From NCBI RefSeq assembly GCF_003367355.1, contig NZ_CP031413.1, positions 2,746,001 through 2,810,000 of the forward strand: a stretch of DNA of 64,000 nt, given 5' to 3'. Below, in pieces: positions 53,632-63,415 of the stretch. Numbering within the stretch: position 1 is the first letter of the stretch; each line of letters starts with the position of its first letter. Under the pieces are notes generated by a model. The model saw nothing but the letters and a program-made list of their open reading frames with translations. It did not search any database and was not told where the DNA came from. The DNA comes from Lysobacter sp. TY2-98 (GTDB lineage: Bacteria > Pseudomonadota > Gammaproteobacteria > Xanthomonadales > Xanthomonadaceae). The position numbers and the translations under genes were made by a program.

Positions 53632-54851
53632 TGCAGGCCTATCTCGAGGCGTTCCGCGCCGCGCTGTCGAGCCTGTCCGCGCACCGCATGCGCAGCTTCC
53701 TGACCACGCTCGGCATCCTCATCGGCACCGCCAGCGTCATTGCCGTCGTGTCGCTGGTGCAGGGCTTCTCGGCCTCGATCAGCAACCAGTTCGCGGATCT
53801 CGGCGGCAATACGCTGAGCGTGGAAGCGCAGAACGACAACGACAACTTCCGCACCGGCAAGATCAACACGCTCACCGCCGAAGACGTCGACGCCCTGCGT
53901 TATCGCGTCACCGGCATCCAGGACGTCGCGCCGACCCTGGTCGTGCCGGGCGGCCTTGCCGGCTACCGCGGCCGCAGCAGCCAGCCGCAGGTGATCGGCA
54001 CCACCGCCGCGTTCCAGCAGGTGCGCTCGCGTTTCCCGCAGGTCGGTCGCTTCCTCGTGCCGGTGGACGATGCGGGGCGTCGCCATGTCGCGGTGATCGG
54101 CACCAAGGTGCGCGAGGAACTGCACCTGCCGGCGAACCCGGTCGGCCAGTACATCAAGCTCGGCGGCGACTGGTTCAAGGTCGTCGGCATGATGGAGCCC
54201 AAGGGCGAAGTCTTCGGCTTCAGCCAGGACAACTACGTCGTGATTCCGTTCGAAGTCGCGCGCGGCATGAACGGCAACACGATCGAACCGATGATCGGCG
54301 TGTCGTTCACCGTGCGTCGCATCGAGGAACTCGACGGCGTGCGCGAACGCGCGCGGCGTGCGCTGCGCGCCAGCCGCGGGCTCAAGCCCGGAACGGACGA
54401 CGACTTCAAGATCGAAGCGGCGAGTTCGGTAAAGGATCAGCTGGCGAAGATCACGTCGACGGCCACCGCCGTGCTCGGCGGCATCGTCGGCATTTCACTG
54501 CTGGTCGGCGGCATCGGCATCATGAACATCATGCTGGTGTCGGTGACCGAGCGGACGCGCGAGATCGGCATCCTCAAGGCACTGGGCGCGACGCGCCGCG
54601 ACATCCTCGTGCAGTTCCTGCTCGAAGCCGCGCTGCTCGCACTGCTCGGCGGCGTCATCGGCATCGTGCTCGGCTACGCCGCGGGCGCGGGCATCGCGAT
54701 GATGATTCCGAACTTCCCGCCGGCGAGCGTGCCGCTGTGGGTGGTGCTGGTGGCTGCGGGTTTCTCGGCGCTGGTCGGCGTGGTGTTCGGCCTGATGCCG
54801 GCGTCGAAAGCGGCCGGTCTCGATCCGATCGAGGCGCTCCGTTACGAGTGA
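53631..54851 (+). CDS. MacB-type ABC permease (FtsX family)
   Basis: Membrane subunit of the MacAB-like system; in E. coli MacB this and the ATPase are one protein. The 406-residue protein has an N-terminal helix (LTTLGILIGTASVIAVVSLVQG), a large periplasmic domain (about 60-275) and three C-terminal helices. The segment LVSVTERTREIGILKALGATRRDI is the conserved FtsX motif. The export target may be a peptide, lipid or antibiotic. Confidence 0.94.
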   Translation: MQAYLEAFRAALSSLSAHRMRSFLTTLGILIGTASVIAVVSLVQGFSASISNQFADLGGNTLSVEAQNDNDNFRTGKINTLTAEDVDALRYRVTGIQDVAPTLVVPGGLAGYRGRSSQPQVIGTTAAFQQVRSRFPQVGRFLVPVDDAGRRHVAVIGTKVREELHLPANPVGQYIKLGGDWFKVVGMMEPKGEVFGFSQDNYVVIPFEVARGMNGNTIEPMIGVSFTVRRIEELDGVRERARRALRASRGLKPGTDDDFKIEAASSVKDQLAKITSTATAVLGGIVGISLLVGGIGIMNIMLVSVTERTREIGILKALGATRRDILVQFLLEAALLALLGGVIGIVLGYAAGAGIAMMIPNFPPASVPLWVVLVAAGFSALVGVVFGLMPASKAAGLDPIEALRYE

Positions 54852-54916
54852 TGGCGTGACGGGGCGGTTCAAATACGCCCCGCTACACTGCCGCGCCCGC
54901 CTGCAGGACGTCGCTC

Positions 54917-55279
54917 ATGCGCCGCATCACTCTCGCCGTTCCTCTGCTCGTCGCCACGTTCGCCGCGTCGGCCGCGAACCCGCCGCCGATGAGCGCGGCG
55001 CAGGTGATCCAGCTGACTGCCGCGGGCGCGGTCGCGGCCGGCAACTGCGCGAAGGGCAACATCGCCGAGCATCGCCGCAATGCGCATGAGGCGGCGAAGC
55101 AGATGCTCACCGCACAGCACAAGCTGCCCAAGGACTTCGACGCGCAGTTCGCGCGCGCCTACGACGCGGAAGCGAAGTACATGAAGGCGAAGTCCGCGAG
55201 CGAGCGCCAGGCCGTATGCGCACGACTGGAAGCGCAGGGCGTGCACTTCAACGCGACGCCGCCCAAGAAGAAGCACTGA
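54917..55279 (+). CDS. Small periplasmic protein, unknown function
   Basis: A 120-residue protein with a signal peptide (about residues 1-20, LLVATFAASAA). The mature part is helical with two cysteines (GNCAKGN and AVCARLEA) that may form a disulfide, and the end is basic (PPKKKH). No family recognised. It lies 65 bases after the efflux permease gene. Confidence 0.7.
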   Translation: MRRITLAVPLLVATFAASAANPPPMSAAQVIQLTAAGAVAAGNCAKGNIAEHRRNAHEAAKQMLTAQHKLPKDFDAQFARAYDAEAKYMKAKSASERQAVCARLEAQGVHFNATPPKKKH

Positions 55280-55515
55280 TTCCGCGCGTCTTGAATGGAA
55301 GGCTGGGTCTCGTAACGCCCGGTCTTCGCGCAGTTGCAGTCCGAGGCCCGCCGCGAAACCGGTGGGCGTCGTTCGTTATGGACGCGTATTTGCGGGAATT
55401 TCGCCGCTGAAACCGCACGTGGGTGGACGCCACCCCACGTCGTGGGCATGCGCACATCGCCCTGCACATACCGACCCGTATCCTTGGCGGCCTCGACCCT
55501 ATCCGCCGCCTCCGA

Positions 55516-56679
55516 ATGCGCCTCACGACGCTCCACGCCTGCGCCCTGCTCGTCCTCGCCACGCTCGCGCTCGGCGCCTGCAGCAAGAAGGACGACGCCA
55601 AGCCCGCCGACGCCGCGCCCGCAATGGCGGTGACCGTCGTGCCCGCGCGCGCGCAGGAGATCCCGCGCGAGATCCGCGTGTCGGGCCCCGTGGCCGCGCG
55701 CGAGGAGATGCAGCTCGGCGTCGAGGTGAGCGGCCTGCGCGTCACCGGCCTGTATGTCGACGTCGGTGATTTCGTGCGACGCGGCCAGGTGCTGCTCGAT
55801 CTCGACGCGCGCTCCCTGCAGAGCGAACTCGAACAGGCGCAGGCGAGCTATCGCGAAGCGCAGGCCGCGGCGTCACTCGCGCAGGCGAACCTGCGTCGCG
55901 CCGAACCGTTGGTGGCGCAGAAATACATTTCGGCCGGACAGGTCGACGAATTGCGCGCCGCACGTGATCAGGCGAACGCGCGCGTCGCCACCGTGCGTGC
56001 GCAGCTCGACGCCGCCAGGCTGCGGCGCAGCTACGCGGAACTGCGCGCGCCGGACGACGGCATCGTCAGCAGGCGCGCGGTGCAGCCGGGCCAGATCGTC
56101 GCATCGGGTACTGAACTGATCGGTCTGATCCGCGATGGTCGCCTTGAATGGCGCGCGGATCTCGCCGACACCGAACTGGCTGCGGTGAACGTCGGTGACG
56201 CGGTGATGGTGCGCGCGCCGGACGGCCACGACGTCGAAGGCGAAGTGCGCGCGGTGCCGCCCGGTGTCGATCCGGCCACGCGCACGGGCACGGTCTACGT
56301 CGACCTGCCGGAACCCGAAGGCCTGCGCACCGGCGCGTATCTGCCGGGACGCATCCTCGTCGGCAACGCGCAGGCGCTGGTCGTACCGGCGACGGCCATC
56401 GTGCAACGCGACGGCAACCCGTACGTGTTCACCGTCGACGCCAAGGGCGTCGCGCATCGTGTGCGTGTGCGCACGGGCACGACGTCGAATGGCGTGGTCG
56501 AGATCCTCGACGGCCTCGCGAGCAGTGCGCAGGTGGTTGACCAGGGCGCGGGCTTCCTCGGTGATGGGGACAAGGTGCGCGTCGTGCCTGCGGTCACCAC
56601 GACGTCGGCGACGCCGGTCGCGACGGCGCCATCCACCACGCCCGCGCGCGCCGCGTCGGAGTCGGACGCCGCGCCATGA
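55516..56679 (+). CDS. RND efflux periplasmic adaptor lipoprotein
   Basis: Membrane fusion protein of an RND pump. The 387-residue precursor has a lipobox LALGAC (Cys20), the lipoyl-domain halves (GVEVSGLRVTGLYVDVGDFVRRGQVLLDL in part) and a helical hairpin (about 85-145). Beta-barrel and C-terminal domains follow (VVPATAIVQRDGNPYVFTVD). Start chosen at ATG 55516. Its stop overlaps the start of the pump gene (ATGA). The tail after residue 360 is Thr/Ala/Pro-rich. Confidence 0.93.
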   Translation: MRLTTLHACALLVLATLALGACSKKDDAKPADAAPAMAVTVVPARAQEIPREIRVSGPVAAREEMQLGVEVSGLRVTGLYVDVGDFVRRGQVLLDLDARSLQSELEQAQASYREAQAAASLAQANLRRAEPLVAQKYISAGQVDELRAARDQANARVATVRAQLDAARLRRSYAELRAPDDGIVSRRAVQPGQIVASGTELIGLIRDGRLEWRADLADTELAAVNVGDAVMVRAPDGHDVEGEVRAVPPGVDPATRTGTVYVDLPEPEGLRTGAYLPGRILVGNAQALVVPATAIVQRDGNPYVFTVDAKGVAHRVRVRTGTTSNGVVEILDGLASSAQVVDQGAGFLGDGDKVRVVPAVTTTSATPVATAPSTTPARAASESDAAP

Positions 56680-59600
56680 TCAACATCTCCGCGTGGGCCA
56701 TCCGTCGGCCGCTGCCGGCGCTGATGATCTTCTTCGTGCTGTGCGTCGCCGGCCTCTGGGGCTTCTGGAAGCTGCCGGTCGCGCGCTTTCCCGATATCAC
56801 TCCACCGTTCGTCATCGTGACGGTCAGCGAGCCGGGCGCGTCACCGAGCCAGCTGGAAACGGAAGTTACGCGCAGGGTCGAGGATCAGGTGGCGACACTT
56901 ATCGGTGTCAAGCGCGTTACCTCGACCGTGGCCGAAGGCGTGAGCACCACCACGATCGAATTGCGCCTCGACGCCGACGTCAACGCGGCACTGGACGACG
57001 CGCGCGCAGCGGTAAGCCGCATTCGCGCCGATCTCCCACAGGACATTCAAGAACCGATCGTCACCAAAGTGACGATGTTCGGCGGCGCGCTGATCACCTA
57101 CGCCGTGCAGTCCGACCGCATGGGCACCGACGAGCTGTCGTGGTTCGTCGATCGCGACGTCACGCGCACGCTGTTCGGCGTGCCGGGCGTCGCGCAGGTC
57201 GCACGCCAGGGCGGTGTCGACCGCATGGTGCGCATCGATCTCGATCCCGACGCGCTCCAGGCATACGGCACCACCGCGGGCGCGGTGAACGCGCAGCTCG
57301 CGCGTTCGCAGGTGGAACGCCCGAGCGGCAAGGCGGAAGTCGGCGCGAGTCAGCAGGTACTGCGCACCATCGCGACGGTGCAGGACGCGAAGCAACTCAA
57401 GGATTTCGCCATCACGTTGCCGGACGGTCGCGGCGTGCGCCTCGGCACATTGGCGCGCATCAGTGACGCGACCGCCGACCCGACGCAGGTCGCACTGCTC
57501 GATGGCAGGCCGGTCGTCGCGTTCTCGGTGTCGCGCACGCGCGGCTCCAGCGAGCTGGAAGTCGCCGACGGTGTGAAGGCCGCGCTGGACCAGCTCGCGA
57601 AGAAGAACCCGGGCATGCGCTTCCAGATGGTGACGTCGACCGTCGGCGAAACCGAGCGTTCGTATCACTCGTCCATGGAGATGCTGGTGGAGGGCTCGCT
57701 GCTGGCGCTCGCCGTCGTCTGGCTGTTCCTGCGCGACTTCCGTGCGACCTGGATCTCCGCCATCGCGCTGCCGCTGTCGATCATCCCGACCTTCGCGGTG
57801 ATGTACTGGCTGGGCTTCTCGCTCAACATCATCACGCTGCTCGCGCTCAGCGTCGTCGTCGGCATCCTGGTCGACGATGCGATCGTCGAGATCGAGAACA
57901 TCGTGCGCCACCTGCGCATGGGCAAGACGCCGCTCGAAGCCGCACGCGAGGCGGCGGACGAGATCGGCATTGCGGTGATCGCGACGTCGATGACGCTGGC
58001 TGCGGTATTCGTACCGGTCGCGTTCATGCCGGGCATCGCCGGCAAGTTCTTCCGCGAATTCGGTTGGACTGCGGCGACGGCGGTGCTGTTCTCGCTGCTG
58101 GTGGCACGCCTGCTCACGCCGATGATCGCGGCGTACCAGCTGAAGTCGCATGGTGAAGAGGAAAAGGAAGGGCCGCTGATGCGGCGCTACCTGCATCTCG
58201 TCGACGCGGCGCTGCGGCATCGCTGGATCACGCTGGCCATCTCGACGCTGTTCTTCATCGGCTCGCTCGCGCTTGTCCCGCTGATCCCGACCACGTTCAT
58301 TCCGTTCACCGACATCGGCCGCAGCAATCTCCAGCTGGAACTGCCACCGGGTACGCGTCTCGAGCAGACCACTCGCGTTGCCGAACTCGCGCGCGCCAAG
58401 CTGCGCGCGATTCCGGAACTCAAGCAGGTCTATACGACCGTGGGCAGCGTGCTCGACGTCGGCGATCCCAACAAGACCGGCGTCGGTGAACCGCGCAAGG
58501 CCACACTCGTGCTCGACTGGGGCAATGCGAAGGATCGCGACCGCGACCAGAAAGTGCTCGAACGCGAAGCCCGTACGCAGCTGGCGGATCTCCCCGGCGT
58601 GCGCCTGTCGTACATCTCCAACGAGCCGGGCGAGAACCTGATGCTGGTGCTCGCCGGCGATGACCCGCAGCGCCTGCAGGACGCGTCGATCACGCTCGAA
58701 CGCGAACTGCATACGATCAAGGGCCTGGGCAGCATCAGCTCGTCGGCCTCGCTGCTGCGCCCCGAGATCGAGATCCGTCCCGACCCGCAACGCGCGGCCG
58801 ATCTGGGCGTGTCGACCGCCGATATCGCCGAAGCGGCACGCATCGCCACCAGCGGCGACTACACGCAGCGACTCGCCAAGTTGAACCTGCCGGAGCGGCA
58901 GATCCCGATTCGTGTCGGCTTCTCCGAACAGACGCTTCGCGATCCGGCGTTGATTGGGCAGCTGCGCGTGCCCGGTCGCAACGGCCCCGTGCCCCTCGCG
59001 GCCGTCGCCGACATCGAACCCGGCAGCGGCCCCTCGGTGATCTCGCGCTACCAGCGTCAGCGCAACGTCACGTTCACCGCCGAACTCAATGGACGCCCGC
59101 TCGGCGACGTCATGAAGGAAGTCGACCAGCTGCCGACGGTGAAGAATCCGCCGGCGGGGCTCAGCTTCATCAACACCGGCGACGCCGAAGTCTTCGTCGA
59201 ACTGTTCACTGGTTTCGCGCTCGCGATGATCGCCGGCATCGCCTGCATCTACATGGTGCTGCTGCTGCTGTTCAACCACGCACTGCAACCGCTGACCATC
59301 CTCACCGCGGTGCCGCTGTGCGCCGGCGGTGCATTCGGCGCGCTGCTGCTCACGCACAACCTGCTGTCGCTGCCGGCACTGATCGGCCTTCTGATGCTGA
59401 TCGGCATCGCCACCAAGAACTCCATCCTGCTGGTCGACTACGCGGTGATGGCCGAGGACGAACACGGCCTGACCCAGCACGACGCGCTGGTCGACGCCTG
59501 CCGCAAGCGCGCGCGACCGGTGCTGATGACGACGATCGCGATGGGCGCCGGCATGCTGCCGATCGCGCTGGGCCTGTCGGGCGATTCGAGCTTCCGTCGC

Positions 59601-59759
59601 CCGATGGCGGTGGCAGTGATCGGCGGCCTGATCACCTCGACGCTGCTGTCGCTGGTGGTGATTCCCGCCGCGTACACGGTGGTCGACGATCTGGGCGGCT
59701 GGCTGCGCCGCAAGCTGCGTCGCGGCGCGCCTGCGCACGCGGTGGCCGAGAACGGCTGA
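56676..59759 (+). CDS. RND-family efflux transporter permease
   Basis: Inner-membrane proton-driven pump. The 1027-residue protein has 12 membrane helices and two large periplasmic loops. The start ISAWAIRRPLPALMIFFVLC and the segment FPDITPPFVIVTVSEPGASPSQLE (in part) are characteristic, and VVGILVDDAIVEIENI carries the acidic residues of the proton relay (about residue 405). The C-terminal GLLMLIGIATKNSILLVDYA and RRPMAVAVIGGLITSTLLSL are family motifs. It resembles the AcrB/MexB-like (HAE1) class, close to the multidrug type. No outer-membrane factor gene is adjacent. Confidence 0.94.
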   Translation: MINISAWAIRRPLPALMIFFVLCVAGLWGFWKLPVARFPDITPPFVIVTVSEPGASPSQLETEVTRRVEDQVATLIGVKRVTSTVAEGVSTTTIELRLDADVNAALDDARAAVSRIRADLPQDIQEPIVTKVTMFGGALITYAVQSDRMGTDELSWFVDRDVTRTLFGVPGVAQVARQGGVDRMVRIDLDPDALQAYGTTAGAVNAQLARSQVERPSGKAEVGASQQVLRTIATVQDAKQLKDFAITLPDGRGVRLGTLARISDATADPTQVALLDGRPVVAFSVSRTRGSSELEVADGVKAALDQLAKKNPGMRFQMVTSTVGETERSYHSSMEMLVEGSLLALAVVWLFLRDFRATWISAIALPLSIIPTFAVMYWLGFSLNIITLLALSVVVGILVDDAIVEIENIVRHLRMGKTPLEAAREAADEIGIAVIATSMTLAAVFVPVAFMPGIAGKFFREFGWTAATAVLFSLLVARLLTPMIAAYQLKSHGEEEKEGPLMRRYLHLVDAALRHRWITLAISTLFFIGSLALVPLIPTTFIPFTDIGRSNLQLELPPGTRLEQTTRVAELARAKLRAIPELKQVYTTVGSVLDVGDPNKTGVGEPRKATLVLDWGNAKDRDRDQKVLEREARTQLADLPGVRLSYISNEPGENLMLVLAGDDPQRLQDASITLERELHTIKGLGSISSSASLLRPEIEIRPDPQRAADLGVSTADIAEAARIATSGDYTQRLAKLNLPERQIPIRVGFSEQTLRDPALIGQLRVPGRNGPVPLAAVADIEPGSGPSVISRYQRQRNVTFTAELNGRPLGDVMKEVDQLPTVKNPPAGLSFINTGDAEVFVELFTGFALAMIAGIACIYMVLLLLFNHALQPLTILTAVPLCAGGAFGALLLTHNLLSLPALIGLLMLIGIATKNSILLVDYAVMAEDEHGLTQHDALVDACRKRARPVLMTTIAMGAGMLPIALGLSGDSSFRRPMAVAVIGGLITSTLLSLVVIPAAYTVVDDLGGWLRRKLRRGAPAHAVAENG

Positions 59760-59768
59760 CGCGCGTCG

Positions 59769-60560
59769 TCAGCCCGGGAGGCGGAAGAACTCGCGCGCGA
59801 CCTGCGTCGTCATCGCGGCCACCGCCTCGACCGTCTCGCCGCGATCCCGCGCGAGTTCCTCGACGATGTGCGCGAGGAACGCCGGTTCGTTGCGACGGTC
59901 TTTCGGCGTCGGTCGCAGCGTGCGCGGCAGAAGGTAGGGCGCATCGGTTTCGATCATCAGGCGGTTCGCCGGCAGGTGCGGCACGATCTCGCGCAGATGC
60001 TGGCCGCGGCGTTCGTCGCAGAGCCAGCCGGTGATGCCGATATGCCAGTCGCGGTCGAGGTAGGCGAAGGCTTCCTGGCGCGTGCCGGTGAAGCAGTGCA
60101 CCACTGCCGGGCCGACGCGGCCCTCGAAGTTCTTCATGATCGCGACGAAGTCGTCGTGCGCGTCGCGCTGGTGCAGGAACAGCGGCTTGCCGGTGTCGAC
60201 CGCCGTCTGCAGCTGCATCTCGAATGCGCGGCGCTGCGCGGGGCGTGGCGAAAAGTCGCGGAAGTAGTCGAGGCCGCATTCGCCAACGGCCACCACTTCG
60301 TCATGCGCCAGCAGCGCGCGCATCTCGGCGTCGCACTCGGCCGTGTATTCGACCGCATGGTGCGGATGCACGCCGGCGGTCGCGAACAGTACGCTCGGAT
60401 GCGCCTGCGCGAGTTCCAGCGCCTGCGGCGAATGCTCGCGGCTCGCGCCCGTCACGACCATCTGCACGACGCCCGCGTGGCGCGCGCGTTCGAGCACCGC
60501 GTCGCGGTCGCGATCGAACGAGTCGTGGGTCAGGTTGGCGCCGATGTCGATGAGCTGCAC
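59769..60560 (-). CDS. tatD: TatD-family metal-dependent DNase
   Basis: A two-metal hydrolase of the TatD family, thought to act in DNA repair or turnover. The 263-residue protein has the metal ligands in ANLTHDSF, GVHPHHAVEY, VGECGLDYFRDFS, LFLHQRDAHDD, VVHCFTGT and ETDAPYLLPR. Start chosen at GTG 60560 (QLIDIGANLTHDSF follows), the usual N-terminus; the longer frame has no support. Convergent with the RND pump gene, nine bases away, and divergent from hrpB. Confidence 0.94.
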   Translation of the reverse strand: MQLIDIGANLTHDSFDRDRDAVLERARHAGVVQMVVTGASREHSPQALELAQAHPSVLFATAGVHPHHAVEYTAECDAEMRALLAHDEVVAVGECGLDYFRDFSPRPAQRRAFEMQLQTAVDTGKPLFLHQRDAHDDFVAIMKNFEGRVGPAVVHCFTGTRQEAFAYLDRDWHIGITGWLCDERRGQHLREIVPHLPANRLMIETDAPYLLPRTLRPTPKDRRNEPAFLAHIVEELARDRGETVEAVAAMTTQVAREFFRLPG

Positions 60561-60684
60561 GTCGGGGGCTCGCGGAAAGGCTGCATAGGATAGCGAGCGG
60601 CGCGGCAACGCCGCTGCGACGGGCCGACACGCACTCGAAACCTTGGCGTGCAGGCCTTGCGCGTCGACGCTCTATCCTTGGCGC

Positions 60685-63195
60685 GTGAATCGCCCCGCCT
60701 TTCCCATCGATCCCCTGCTACCGCGCATCCGCGAGTCGCTCGCGGCGCATCCGCGCCTGGTGCTCGAAGCGCCGCCCGGCGCCGGCAAGACCACGCAGGT
60801 GCCGCCGGCGCTGCTCGACGCGCCGTGGCTCGATGGCCGCAGGATCCTGATGCTGGAACCCCGCCGCGTCGCCGCGCGCGCCGCGGCGATGTTCATGGCG
60901 AAAAGCCGCGGCGAAGAGGTCGGCGGCACGATCGGCTATCGCATCCGCTTCGAAAACCGCGTCTCCAGCGCAACACGGATCGAGGTCGTCACCGAAGGCA
61001 TCCTGACGCGCATGATCCAGGACGATCCGATGCTCGAGGGCGTCGGCGCGATCCTGTTCGACGAATTCCACGAACGCCACATGGCCGCCGACCTCGGCCT
61101 CGCGCTCGCGCTCGATGTGCAGTCCCAACTGCGCGACGACCTGCGCATCGTAGTGATGTCGGCGACGCTCGACGGCGAGCGGTTGGCGCACTTCCTCGAT
61201 GCACCGCGCCTGTCGAGCGAAGGTCGCAGCTATCCCGTCGACGTCGCGCATTTTCCGGCGCGACGCGAGGAGAAGAGTGAGCACCAGGTGCGCCGCGCGA
61301 TCGAGCACGCCTTGGCGACGCACCCGGGCGACGTGCTGGTATTTCTGCCCGGCCAGCGCGAAATCGCGCGCGTGCAGCAGCTGGTCGAACACGTCGACGC
61401 GGAGGTGCTCACGCTGCACGGCGAGTTGCCGGTCGAACAGCAGACGCGCGTGCTGCAGCTGGCGACCGACGGCCGACGCCGTGTGGTGCTCGCGACCAAC
61501 GTCGCCGAGTCCAGCGTCACCCTGCCCGGCGTGCGTGTGGTCATCGATACCGGGCTGGCGCGCGAGCCGCGCTTCGATCCGGTCAGCGGGTTCTCGCGCC
61601 TCGACGTCGTCGCGATCGCGCAGGCGTCCGCCGATCAACGCGCCGGTCGCGCGGGACGTGTGGCGGATGGCTGGGCATATCGCCTGTGGCCACAGTCGCA
61701 GCGGTTGGAGCCACAGCGCCGCCCCGAAATCGCGCAGGTCGACCTGTCCGCACTCGCGCTGGAACTCGCGCTGTGGGGTGGCGATGACCTGCGTTTTCCC
61801 GATGCACCACCGTCGGGCACGTTCAATGCCGCTCGCGATCTATTGCGTCGTCTGGGTGCGCTCGACGGCACCGCGGTGACTTCGCTGGGCAAGCGCATGC
61901 TCGCGCTCGGCACGCATCCGCGTCTCGCCGCGATGTTGCTGGCGCCACGCGATCCTCGCGAACAGGCGATCGCCTGCGACCTCGCGGCGTTGATCGAAGC
62001 GCGCGATCCGTTGCGTGTATCACCGGGCCGGCCGCGCAGCGATGCGCTCGCCGACCGCTGGCAGGCCCTCGCGGCGTTTCGCAGCGGCCGAGTGCCCGCG
62101 GACGCGTCGCGCAGCGGACTCGCGCAGATCGACCAGGCGGCGAAGCAATGGCGACGGCGCCTGCGTCTCGAGGCCGCACCGCCATCGCACGTGGCCCCGC
62201 ATCTGCTCGGCGACGTGCTGCTGCATGCATTTCCGGACCGCATCGCGCGCCAGCATCCGACCGACGCGCTGCGCTACCAGCTCGCCACCGGCCGCACCGT
62301 GCGTCTATTCGACGAATCCCTGCTGCGCGGCGAGCCGTGGCTCGTCGTCAACGAGCTGCGCGACGAGATGCGCGATGCCCGCATCCTGCAGGCGGCGCCG
62401 CTCGATGAAGCGCGGCTCGAACGCGATTTTCCGTCGCGTTTCGTCAGTGAGGATCGCGTGGTCTGGGACGCGAACACGCGCGGGATTGCCGCGGTGCGCG
62501 AGCGCCGCTTCGATCGCATCGTGCTCGAGTCGAAGCCGCTGCCGAAGCCGGATCCCGCGCGCTATGCAGACGCACTGGTGGACGCGGTGCGCCAGCTCGG
62601 CCTCGACGCGCTGCCGTGGACCGATTCGCTGCGGCAGTGGCGCGCTCGCGTGCGGGGTATTCGCACATGGATGCCCGCGCTTGTCGACGCACTGCCCGAT
62701 CTTTCCGACGACGCATTGCTCGCGTCGCTCGACACGTGGCTGAAGCCCGTGCTCACCGGCAAGACGCGATTGGATGCATTGAGCGAGCAGGACCTCGGCG
62801 AAGCGCTGAAGTCCGCGGTCGACTGGTCGACACGCCAACGTATCGATGCACTCGCACCGGTGCGTATCGCCGTGCCGTCCGGCATGGAACGCGCGATCAC
62901 CTACGCCACGGATATCGACGGCACACCACAGTCACCGGTGCTCGCGGTGAAGCTGCAGGAACTGTTCGGCCTTGCCGATACGCCGCGCATCGCCGAAGGC
63001 CGCGTCCCGCTCACCCTGCACCTGCTGTCGCCTGCGGGCCGTCCGCTGCAGGTCACGCAGGACCTGGCCGGCTTCTGGGAACGCACCTACCCGGAAGTGA
63101 AGAAGGAAATGAAAGGCCGCTATCCGAAACATCCGTGGCCGGACGATCCCTGGACCGCGACGGCGACGCACCGGGCGAAGCCGCGCGGCACCTGA
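60685..63195 (+). CDS. hrpB: ATP-dependent RNA helicase HrpB
   Basis: DExH-box helicase of the HrpA/HrpB type. In its 836 residues motif I is APPGAGKTTQVP (about residue 30), motif II is LFDEFHERH (about 128), motif III is VMSATLD and the second RecA domain has NVAESSVTLPGV and QRAGRAGR. The C-terminus has the family's HrpB domain ending KGRYPKHPWPDDPW. Start chosen at GTG 60685 (NRPAFPIDPLLPRI follows). Role in bacteria not settled. Confidence 0.94.
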   Translation: MNRPAFPIDPLLPRIRESLAAHPRLVLEAPPGAGKTTQVPPALLDAPWLDGRRILMLEPRRVAARAAAMFMAKSRGEEVGGTIGYRIRFENRVSSATRIEVVTEGILTRMIQDDPMLEGVGAILFDEFHERHMAADLGLALALDVQSQLRDDLRIVVMSATLDGERLAHFLDAPRLSSEGRSYPVDVAHFPARREEKSEHQVRRAIEHALATHPGDVLVFLPGQREIARVQQLVEHVDAEVLTLHGELPVEQQTRVLQLATDGRRRVVLATNVAESSVTLPGVRVVIDTGLAREPRFDPVSGFSRLDVVAIAQASADQRAGRAGRVADGWAYRLWPQSQRLEPQRRPEIAQVDLSALALELALWGGDDLRFPDAPPSGTFNAARDLLRRLGALDGTAVTSLGKRMLALGTHPRLAAMLLAPRDPREQAIACDLAALIEARDPLRVSPGRPRSDALADRWQALAAFRSGRVPADASRSGLAQIDQAAKQWRRRLRLEAAPPSHVAPHLLGDVLLHAFPDRIARQHPTDALRYQLATGRTVRLFDESLLRGEPWLVVNELRDEMRDARILQAAPLDEARLERDFPSRFVSEDRVVWDANTRGIAAVRERRFDRIVLESKPLPKPDPARYADALVDAVRQLGLDALPWTDSLRQWRARVRGIRTWMPALVDALPDLSDDALLASLDTWLKPVLTGKTRLDALSEQDLGEALKSAVDWSTRQRIDALAPVRIAVPSGMERAITYATDIDGTPQSPVLAVKLQELFGLADTPRIAEGRVPLTLHLLSPAGRPLQVTQDLAGFWERTYPEVKKEMKGRYPKHPWPDDPWTATATHRAKPRGT

Positions 63196-63415
63196 GCCGC
63201 GGCGAGCCTTACGTAGCGACCGACACGTTCGATGCGGGCAGTGGCACGATTTATCCGCTGCGGTGGCGACGTGTCAGCACGAGCTTGCGCGCACGCGATG
63301 CGCGTATCGTTCGCGACGCCGAGCGGGTCGCGCAGACGCGCGTATCGTTCGCGACGCCGAGCGGGTCGCGCAGACGCGCGTTCCGACGCCGGCACGCGCG
63401 ACGTTCTCGATCAGA
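63196..63415. other. 220-bp intergenic region with a 38-bp tandem repeat
   Basis: The region between hrpB and the hydroxylase gene. It holds two perfect copies of a 38-bp unit, and a third begins. No gene is seen. Confidence 0.6.
63302..63377. repeat. Perfect tandem repeat, 38-bp unit, two copies
   Basis: Copies at 63302-63339 and 63340-63377, each containing GTATCGTTCGCGACGCCGAG. A third copy breaks down after GCG. It lies outside genes. Copy number of such repeats varies between strains and can be miscounted in assembly. Confidence 0.85.

Noticed and set aside
56841-59738. A 965-codon open frame on the minus strand opposite the RND pump gene
   Set aside because: Composition rich in Arg, His, Gln and Asp with no domain; the plus-strand frame is an obvious RND transporter. 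Long antisense frames are expected at this G+C content.
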